NCBI GenBank assembly: GCA_027020105.1
Contig: JALUVW010000079.1
Coordinates: 1 to 14,965, forward strand
Source: Candidatus Falkowiibacteriota bacterium
GTDB taxonomy: Bacteria; Patescibacteriota; Patescibacteriia; Patescibacteriales; SZUA-104
Direction: 5' to 3'
DNA length: 14,965 nt
Part shown: piece after piece, positions 10,722 to 14,965 of the stretch
Numbering within the stretch: position 1 is the first letter of the stretch
Layout: each line of letters opens with the position of its first letter
The notes under the pieces: model-generated
What the model was told of the DNA's origin: nothing
Database searches by the model: none
Seen by the model: the letters and a program-made list of their open reading frames with translations, nothing else
Translations under genes and position numbers: made by a program

Positions 10722-11636
10722 TTAAATTTTTGAGTTGTGTATCCTTATCAAGTCAGTCATTTGGCGAGTATTTTTTACGATACCCGTGCAAACACTGACC
10801 GAGTTCGCTCCGATTTCGCAATACCTGCGAAAATGGATCATTGTTGTCGCGCCGCAACCGGCGATTATGTCCTTTTTAATCGCTTTTCGCGCGCCGCGAA
10901 CATATTTCAGCGCGTCGGCAAAAGCCGGTCCGCCCGATACCGCGCCGCCGCCCAAATGGCTCAAGGGCGAGCGGCCTTCAAAAAGCATGCCATAAGGAAT
11001 GGAGTTGATTAGGTGAAAAACATCAACTCCGGCGAATTCCAGCTCCTGTAGGAATTCATAAGGATGCACAATGCTGGTCTTGGCTATGATAGTAAGCCAA
11101 GGAAACATTATTTTGAGGCACTTTACAAGGTTCGCGGCTTTTGCGATATTTTTTTCTATCGCCACTTTGTCGTTTGGGCAGGAAAGGTTGAGCTCTATCG
11201 CCCAAAAATTTCCTTCTAATTTTCCGACAAAAGTTAAAATCGCCTCGCGCCCTTGCCGAAAAGTCAACTCATCGTCGTTGCCAAACTCCGGAAAAAAATT
11301 GGGAATAACGTTAAATCCCCTTCTAACGGATTTGTTGATTTGTTTGGCGCAAATCTCAACTCCCGGGTTTGTCAGTCCGTAGGCGTTAAGCATTCCCATG
11401 TTCGGGAGATCGCGGACGCATCCCCATGTCCATGGTTTCCATTGGTTGTAGTTTCCTTGCCGGGCCCATAGGGTTGAAGACTTGGTGAATACCGTTGTTT
11501 TTGTTTCCTTAATCACCGATTTCGCCTTTCTGTATGAAGACGAAATAATGTCGTAAGGAAACATTCCCCTGCCGTAGTGCCCGAGAATCGTTGACACCAC
11601 AACCGTTGAAATAACGCGATTGTTGACTTTAATCAC
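10722..11636 (-). CDS. pyrD: Dihydroorotate dehydrogenase (class 1-like, divergent)
   Basis: FMN enzyme oxidising dihydroorotate to orotate. Family marks: TKSST with K52 (51-55), GMLNAYGLTNPG (81-92), ELNLSCPN with C153 (148-155), the FMN-contacting lysine K186 (IAKTS), N211 (LINS), GGGAVSGG (229-236) and GCGATT (260-265). Cysteine as likely catalytic base and the lack of an N-terminal membrane segment point to a soluble class 1 enzyme. The N-terminus is unusual: STVVVSTILGHYGRG stands where NPxxxASG is expected. No electron-transfer subunit gene is visible, so the acceptor is unknown. The GTG start at 11636 is fixed by AAAGGAGG five bases upstream. Adjacency to pyrC supports the pyrimidine role; another flavin enzyme of the superfamily is the main alternative. 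Confidence 0.83.
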   Translation of the reverse strand: MIKVNNRVISTVVVSTILGHYGRGMFPYDIISSSYRKAKSVIKETKTTVFTKSSTLWARQGNYNQWKPWTWGCVRDLPNMGMLNAYGLTNPGVEICAKQINKSVRRGFNVIPNFFPEFGNDDELTFRQGREAILTFVGKLEGNFWAIELNLSCPNDKVAIEKNIAKAANLVKCLKIMFPWLTIIAKTSIVHPYEFLQELEFAGVDVFHLINSIPYGMLFEGRSPLSHLGGGAVSGGPAFADALKYVRGARKAIKKDIIAGCGATTMIHFRRYCEIGANSVSVCTGIVKNTRQMTDLIRIHNSKI

Positions 11637-11649
11637 CTCAACCTCCTTT
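11637..11649 (-). promoter_or_regulatory. Shine-Dalgarno site fixing the pyrD GTG start
   Basis: On the minus strand AAAGGAGG (11649-11642) is followed by TTGAG and then GTG at 11636-11634. Spacing and strength are close to ideal, unlike most genes in this window. Confidence 0.85.
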
Positions 11650-11663
11650 GAATATGAAATTTT

Positions 11664-11687
11664 AAAGGAGCCAACGGCCCCTCCTTT
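11664..11687 (-). promoter_or_regulatory. Hairpin in the pyrD leader
   Basis: AAAGGAG (11664-11670) pairs with CTCCTTT (11681-11687), and GCC (11670-11672) with GGC (11676-11678). In the pyrD mRNA it lies about 30 bases before the start. It lacks a proper T run on the minus strand, so it is not a clear attenuator; on the plus strand five T follow (11685-11689). Function unknown. Confidence 0.4.
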
Positions 11688-11706
11688 TTGACCGAAATCG
11701 TTTGTT

Positions 11707-11736
11707 TTGGTAATCTTAAGTTAGCTTATTTAAAAT
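11707..11736 (+). promoter_or_regulatory. Possible promoter of the split RAYT gene
   Basis: TTGGTA (11707-11712), 18 bases, then TAAAAT (11731-11736); the RAYT ATG follows at 11749 with a leader of only a few bases. The -35 box matches the consensus at four of six positions. Confidence 0.35.
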
Positions 11737-11746
11737 TTTTTGTCAA
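11718..11746 (-). promoter_or_regulatory. Probable pyrD-pyrC promoter
   Basis: On the minus strand a perfect TTGACA (11746-11741) is followed after 17 bases by TAACTT (11723-11718), a weak -10 box. The region is shared with the plus-strand RAYT start. Confidence 0.4.
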
Positions 11747-11748
11747 AG

Positions 11749-11802
11749 ATGCGAAAAGTCAAATTCCAAAACGGAGAATTTACCCCGTTAGATAATAATT
11801 AA
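11749..11802 (+). pseudogene. 5' end of the RAYT gene, cut off by the GIY-YIG element
   Basis: The ATG at 11749 starts MRKVKFQNGEF, a typical RAYT beginning that should continue YHIYNRGVDKR. Instead the frame enters the element's end and stops at TAA 11800-11802 (a 17-residue product). The missing continuation, NHIYNRGVDKREVF, begins at 12074, directly after the element. Deleting 11783-12071 (289 bases) joins the halves in frame as NGEF-MN-HIYNRGVDKR. Confidence 0.8.
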
Positions 11803-12071
11803 GAATATATGTATTATGTTTATATATTATTAAGTTTAAAGGATAGACGGTTTTATGTTGGATATACAAACAATTTAAAAAACAGGCTTGCGGAGCATAT
11901 TAAAGGAAAAGTAATGTCCACAAAAAACAGACGACCGTTAAGGCTGGTTTATTCCGAGGTCTGTTTAAACCGACAAGATGCCCTGCATAGAGAGCGATAT
12001 TTAAAAACAGCTTGGGGAAAAAGATATATAAAAAGCAGGTTAAAAAACTATTTAAAAAATATCTAACGGGG
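11783..12071 (+). mobile_element. 289-bp GIY-YIG element with 12-bp terminal inverted repeats
   Basis: CCCCGTTAGATA (11783-11794) and TATCTAACGGGG (12060-12071) are perfect inverted repeats; a further A/T pair makes 13 bp. The single gene inside fills nearly the whole element and its stop codon lies in the right repeat. It interrupts the RAYT gene after codon 11. A target duplication is not certain: TTA (11780-11782) and TGA (12072-12074) agree at two of three positions. Similar ends bound 5733-5830 in elp3 and form the stem at 9610-9635. Confidence 0.8.
11809..12066 (+). CDS. Small GIY-YIG nuclease (YhbQ/UPF0213-like) of the element
   Basis: An 85-residue protein that is a single GIY-YIG nuclease domain: YVYIL (3-7) is the first half of the signature, FYVGYTNNLKNRLAEH (15-30) contains the second half with the conserved arginine, and HRERYLKTAWGKRY (60-73) carries the glutamate that would bind metal. 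It has no DNA-binding domain beyond this core and no signal peptide. Members of this small family are often annotated as freestanding nucleases of unknown role; lying between perfect inverted repeats suggests it helps move this element, which is inference. The ATG follows the 17-codon RAYT fragment by six bases and its stop precedes the downstream GTG by four, so the three frames may be translated by re-initiation. Confidence 0.88.
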   Translation: MYYVYILLSLKDRRFYVGYTNNLKNRLAEHIKGKVMSTKNRRPLRLVYSEVCLNRQDALHRERYLKTAWGKRYIKSRLKNYLKNI

Positions 12072-12712
12072 TGAATCATATCTATAACCGCGGCGTTGAT
12101 AAACGGGAAGTTTTTTGCGATGAAAAAGAGTTTATCCGATTTTTAACCGGAATGCGGGAATTTAATACAAAAGAACCGATAAACAGTTTATATAGATTAA
12201 ACCAAATCTGCAAAAAAGGGACTAAGCCGCTACGATTTGCAGCGGCAAATCGTAGCGGCTTAGCCCCTTCGCGTCCGTTAGTTGAAATAGCCAGCTATGC
12301 TTTAATTCCAAACCATTATCATTTTATTTTAAAACAACTTATAAGCGGCGGAATTTCTGAGTTCATGAAGCGGTTAAGCGGAGGATACACTTGTTTTTTT
12401 AACACAAAATACAATCGCTCCGGCTCCCTTTTTCAAGGACCGTTTAACGCCGTCTCCGTTCAAAACTCTTATTATCTGCAAAAACTTCTAATTTATGTAA
12501 ATTATAATTACGAGATTCATAATTTAGGGAAGGCCGAGAATTGGCCGTGGTCAAGTTATTTGGATGTTGTCGGGAAGAGAAACGGCAGTTTATGCAATTT
12601 GAGTATTGTAAAAGAGGAATTCGGGACAGTGGAGGAATTTAAAAATTTAGCCGTTGAAATAATTCCTGAAATTAAATTAAATAAAAAATTACAAAAATAT
12701 TTGTTGGAGTAG
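12071..12712 (+). CDS. REP-associated tyrosine transposase (RAYT, Y1 family), 5' truncated by insertion
   Basis: RAYTs are single-strand-processing Y1 transposases related to IS200/IS605 TnpA and linked to REP palindromes. The core is present: HIYNRGVDKR (3-12), the metal-binding HxH in IPNHYHF (79-85), GSLFQGPF (118-125) and the probable nucleophile Y142 in LIYVNYN. The frame from GTG 12071 (213 residues) lacks the first 11 or so residues, which survive at 11749 beyond the GIY-YIG element. The GTG uses the last base of the element and lies four bases after the nuclease stop, allowing re-initiation. Residues 49-67 are encoded by the 54-bp palindrome shared with elp3, placed in the loop before the conserved LVEIASYALIPNHYHF strand. 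It may be a partly active enzyme or a decaying gene. recQ follows after a terminator. Confidence 0.85.
   Translation: MNHIYNRGVDKREVFCDEKEFIRFLTGMREFNTKEPINSLYRLNQICKKGTKPLRFAAANRSGLAPSRPLVEIASYALIPNHYHFILKQLISGGISEFMKRLSGGYTCFFNTKYNRSGSLFQGPFNAVSVQNSYYLQKLLIYVNYNYEIHNLGKAENWPWSSYLDVVGKRNGSLCNLSIVKEEFGTVEEFKNLAVEIIPEIKLNKKLQKYLLE
12216..12269. repeat. 54-bp palindrome inside the RAYT gene (shared with elp3)
   Basis: Two 25-base arms (12216-12240 and 12245-12269) with one mismatch flank AGCG. It differs from the elp3 copy (6285-6338) at three of 54 positions: one in the left arm and two at the centre. It encodes KGTKPLRFAAANRSGLAPS, in the same frame as in elp3. Confidence 0.95.
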
Positions 12713-12727
12713 ATGGTTACGTAATTG

Positions 12728-12768
12728 ACCCCCGGAACCGAGTTCCGCTTCTATTGCGGGGTTTAATT
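12728..12768 (+). terminator. Terminator after the RAYT gene
   Basis: An outer stem ACCCC (12728-12732) with GGGGT (12758-12762) encloses an inner hairpin CGGAAC-CGA-GTTCCG (12733-12747) and is followed by TTTAATTTT. It lies in the 66-base gap between the RAYT gene and recQ. Confidence 0.6.
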
Positions 12769-12778
12769 TTAAAAATTT

Positions 12779-14566
12779 ATGCCGGAAAATTTAAAAAACA
12801 AAAAACAACAGGCGCTGGAATTGCTTAAAATTCATTACGGTTTCAGTTCTTTCAGGCCCGGGCAGGAGCGGGCGATTGACAATGTTTTGAACGGCAAATC
12901 AACGGTGGTGGTTATGCCTACCGGCGGCGGCAAATCGCTTTGCTACCAGTTGCCGGCGCTTGTGCTGGACGGCGTTACCGTCGTTGTATCGCCGTTAATC
13001 GCCTTAATGAAAGATCAGGTTGATTCTTTGGAGCAGGCGGGAATTCCCGCCACTTTTGTCAATTCTTCAATAACGCCCGCCGAAACAAACGACCGGCTTG
13101 AAAAAGTCAAGAACGGATTTTTTAAATTGCTCTATATCGCGCCGGAACGATTTTACAACAGAGAATTTATGGAAGCTTTGGCGCGAGTCAAGGTGAGTTT
13201 GTTCGCGGTTGACGAGGCGCATTGCATCAGCGCCTGGGGGCATGATTTTCGTCCCAGCTATTTAAAGCTGCGCGACGCCATAAAATATTTAGGCAATCCG
13301 ACCACGTTGGCCTTAACCGCCACCGCCACGCCGGAAGTAAGGGACGATATCGTTAAACAGTTGAATTTAAAAGATCCGAAGATGGTGGTTACCGGTTTTT
13401 CCCGGCCCAATTTGCAATTCGGCGCGATTCGCGCCACTGACGCGCGCAAGCCGCAATTCGTGCTTGACGCCATTTCCGCCGTTCCCGATGAAGCCGGCGT
13501 GATTTATGTCGGAACCAGGACGCGGGTTGACGAACTTTTGCGGATTTTACTTGAAAACGATATTGAAGCGGTGTCATATCACGCCGGAATGGATTCGGCG
13601 GACCGCAAGTGGGTGCAGGACAATTTTATGAGCGGCAAAGCGAAGGTTATAGTCGCCACAAACGCTTTCGGTTTGGGCATTGACAAACAGGACATCAGAT
13701 TTGTAATCCATTATGATATGCCCGGCACGATTGAAGCGTATTATCAGGAGGCGGGACGCGCCGGCCGCGACGGCAAGCCGAGTTTTTGCCTGCTCCTTTC
13801 AAGCCCGCGCGACCGGTATTTGCGAGAGTTCTTCATTAAAGGGGATAATCCGCCGCCGGACATGGTTTTGGAAATTTACGAAATTTTGGCAAATTACCAT
13901 TTCGGCGACGCCCGGGGCAAGGACCCCGACACGGTTTTAATAACTTACTCGGAGCTAAAGGGGATGTTATCGGAGGATGCGCCGGAAATGGCGGTTGGCA
14001 CGGCCGTAAAAATTTTAGAGCGGGAAGGGTATATCGCCCGTTCGCGCGAAAAAAACGGCAACGCTTACCTTAAACTCGCGAGCGATTTTGAAACGGCCGT
14101 AAACTCTTTGGGGCGGAGAGCAAAGACGCAGCGGGAAGTTTTGGCAAAACTGTACGACAGGTTTAAAGACGATTTGGCGGACGGTCGGGATGTCAATATT
14201 GAGGAGGTCTCCGGCATTCTTGACGTGAAAAAAGAATCATTGATGCGCTTAATAAGAAAATTGTCGGATAGCGGGCACGTTGAATACCGCCCGCCGTTCA
14301 AAGGAACGGAAATTAAAATATTGAAAAGAATGGAAAAGCGTAAAGTGAGCATTGATTTTTCCGCTATGCGCGAAAAACTAAAAAGGGCTTACGACAAACT
14401 GGATATGATGGAAAACTACGTTTACCATCTCGGCTGCCGGCAAAAATACATTCTTGACTATTTCAAGGACAGCGAAGCAAAGCCTTGCGGAAAATGCGAT
14501 AATTGTCTGGCCGGCGGCGGATATAACAAAAAAACGCCGCGCCCCGCCCCGAAGGAATATCTTTAA
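12779..14566 (+). CDS. recQ: RecQ-family ATP-dependent DNA helicase
   Basis: A 3'-5' DNA helicase for recombination and fork repair. Superfamily 2 motifs in order: FRPGQ (25-29), Walker A MPTGGGKS (46-53), DEAH (145-148), LTATATP (179-185), VIYVGTR (241-247), ATNAFGLGIDK (293-303) and QEAGRAGRDG (323-332). Residues about 360-525 look like winged-helix-type material. The cysteines expected to bind zinc, C553, C570, C573 and C576 (GCRQKYILDYF...CGKCDNC), lie near the C-terminus rather than directly after the helicase core as in E. coli RecQ. There is no HRDC domain; the 595-residue protein ends in a short basic tail. No Shine-Dalgarno site precedes the ATG at 12779, but FRPGQ begins at residue 25, as expected. 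Confidence 0.96.
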   Translation: MPENLKNKKQQALELLKIHYGFSSFRPGQERAIDNVLNGKSTVVVMPTGGGKSLCYQLPALVLDGVTVVVSPLIALMKDQVDSLEQAGIPATFVNSSITPAETNDRLEKVKNGFFKLLYIAPERFYNREFMEALARVKVSLFAVDEAHCISAWGHDFRPSYLKLRDAIKYLGNPTTLALTATATPEVRDDIVKQLNLKDPKMVVTGFSRPNLQFGAIRATDARKPQFVLDAISAVPDEAGVIYVGTRTRVDELLRILLENDIEAVSYHAGMDSADRKWVQDNFMSGKAKVIVATNAFGLGIDKQDIRFVIHYDMPGTIEAYYQEAGRAGRDGKPSFCLLLSSPRDRYLREFFIKGDNPPPDMVLEIYEILANYHFGDARGKDPDTVLITYSELKGMLSEDAPEMAVGTAVKILEREGYIARSREKNGNAYLKLASDFETAVNSLGRRAKTQREVLAKLYDRFKDDLADGRDVNIEEVSGILDVKKESLMRLIRKLSDSGHVEYRPPFKGTEIKILKRMEKRKVSIDFSAMREKLKRAYDKLDMMENYVYHLGCRQKYILDYFKDSEAKPCGKCDNCLAGGGYNKKTPRPAPKEYL

Positions 14567-14621
14567 ATGTGAATTTGAGCAAAAAATCGGCGGTATTTTT
14601 AATTTTTAAAACCATTAAAAA

Positions 14622-14666
14622 ATCCCAAAGATCTCAAAGATCTCAAGAATCCCAAAGATCCCCAAA
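14622..14666. repeat. Five degenerate 9-bp tandem repeats
   Basis: ATCCCAAAG, ATCTCAAAG, ATCTCAAGA, ATCCCAAAG and ATCCCCAAA run in tandem. They lie in the gap between recQ and the next gene, upstream of its promoter. The units are too short and unspaced to be CRISPR. Confidence 0.75.
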
Positions 14667-14694
14667 AAAACACCTGTTATTCCTTATAAAATTA

Positions 14695-14703
14695 TGCTAT
14701 AAT
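14695..14703 (+). promoter_or_regulatory. Extended -10 promoter of the isomerase gene
   Basis: TGCTATAAT is a perfect extended -10 element (TG at 14695-14696, TATAAT at 14698-14703). Transcription should begin near 14710, leaving a leader of about 20 bases without a Shine-Dalgarno site. The -35 region (TGTTAT, 14675-14680) is weak, as extended -10 promoters allow. Confidence 0.65.
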
Positions 14704-14730
14704 AATAACAATTAAGCTTTAAAACACGGT

Positions 14731-14965
14731 ATGATCTTAGATGATTTTAATCAAATTAAAAAACTGGACAAAAGCGGCGTTTATAAATCCATTGAAACCT
14801 TGCCGGACCAAATCAGGCAAGTTTTGGAGGATTCGCGTCTGATTAAAATCCCGCGCGAATTCAGCAAAGTAAATCAAGTGACGGTTAACGGCATGGGCGC
14901 GTCCAATCTTGGCGCCGGAATTGTTAAAGCGGTTTTCGCGGACCAGATTAAGGTTCCGATTAATA
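14731..14965 (+). CDS. Start of a bifunctional phosphoglucose/phosphomannose isomerase (SIS domain), cut by the window end
   Basis: The 78 visible residues begin MILDDFNQIKKLDKSGVYKS and include TVNGMGASNLGAGIVKAVFA, the glycine-rich first strand and loop of a sugar isomerase (SIS) domain. This N-terminal arrangement matches bifunctional phosphoglucose/phosphomannose isomerases, which interconvert fructose 6-phosphate with glucose 6- or mannose 6-phosphate. The usual GMGGSALG reads GMGASNLG here. It would supply the mannose and glucose 6-phosphates used by the mutase at 3268-4635. The gene has its own promoter and runs off the end; another SIS-domain protein is possible until the rest is seen. 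Confidence 0.72.
   Translation, partial: MILDDFNQIKKLDKSGVYKSIETLPDQIRQVLEDSRLIKIPREFSKVNQVTVNGMGASNLGAGIVKAVFADQIKVPIN

Noticed and set aside
11783..12071. Self-splicing group I intron with a homing nuclease in the RAYT gene
   Set aside because: Only about 30 bases lie outside the nuclease gene, far too few for an intron core; the perfect inverted ends fit a DNA element better.
11773..12074. Ribosome bypassing over the GIY-YIG element, as in T4 gene 60
   Set aside because: The gap contains a full nuclease gene and no matched take-off and landing codons were found; insertion with re-initiation is simpler.
14622..14666. Possible CRISPR array
   Set aside because: Units are 9 bp, adjacent without spacers, and no cas genes are present.

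Overview
This window reads as chromosome from a small-genome bacterium, most likely Candidate Phyla Radiation / Patescibacteria (Parcubacteria-like). That is an inference from gene content and style: compact housekeeping genes, a bacterial Elp3, a small GIY-YIG nuclease, a REP-associated tyrosine transposase (RAYT), weak or absent Shine-Dalgarno sequences, and many small dispersed repeats. TGA is used as a stop (trpS), so the UGA-recoded Patescibacteria groups are unlikely.

Layout. 1-193: hairpin-rich repeat and the trpS promoter. 194-2646: trpS and gdhA, separated by an AT-rich fold-back repeat. 2647-3267: another fold-back repeat, an orphan 98-aa gene and a bidirectional terminator. 3268-4635 (minus): phosphohexomutase. 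4820-6562: elp3, which carries five apparent in-frame insertions. 6743-7144: Nudix hydrolase. 7345-9577: glyA and folD, the folate one-carbon pair. 9662-11636 (minus): a pyrD-pyrC operon for pyrimidine synthesis with strong Shine-Dalgarno sites. 11749-12712: a RAYT gene split near its 5' end by a 289-bp element that encodes a GIY-YIG nuclease. 12779-14566: recQ. 14731 to the window end: the start of a sugar-phosphate isomerase with an SIS domain, which fits metabolically with the phosphohexomutase.

The unusual part is a set of small mobile-looking repeats that enter protein-coding genes without breaking them. A 54-bp palindrome sits in the same reading frame in elp3 and in the RAYT gene. A 29-30-bp palindrome sits in elp3 and folD in two different frames. 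elp3 also holds a third palindrome, an AT-rich repeat and a segment bounded by inverted ends (CCCGTTAGATAA) like those of the GIY-YIG element. The GIY-YIG element has perfect 12-bp terminal inverted repeats; removing exactly 289 bp rejoins the RAYT gene in frame. This resembles in principle the Rickettsia palindromic elements, which also lie in frame inside genes, but the sequences and the association with a RAYT and a GIY-YIG element differ.

Translation signals are of two kinds. trpS appears leaderless and most genes lack a Shine-Dalgarno site, whereas pyrD, pyrC and glyA have clear ones; that of glyA lies inside a dispersed repeat.
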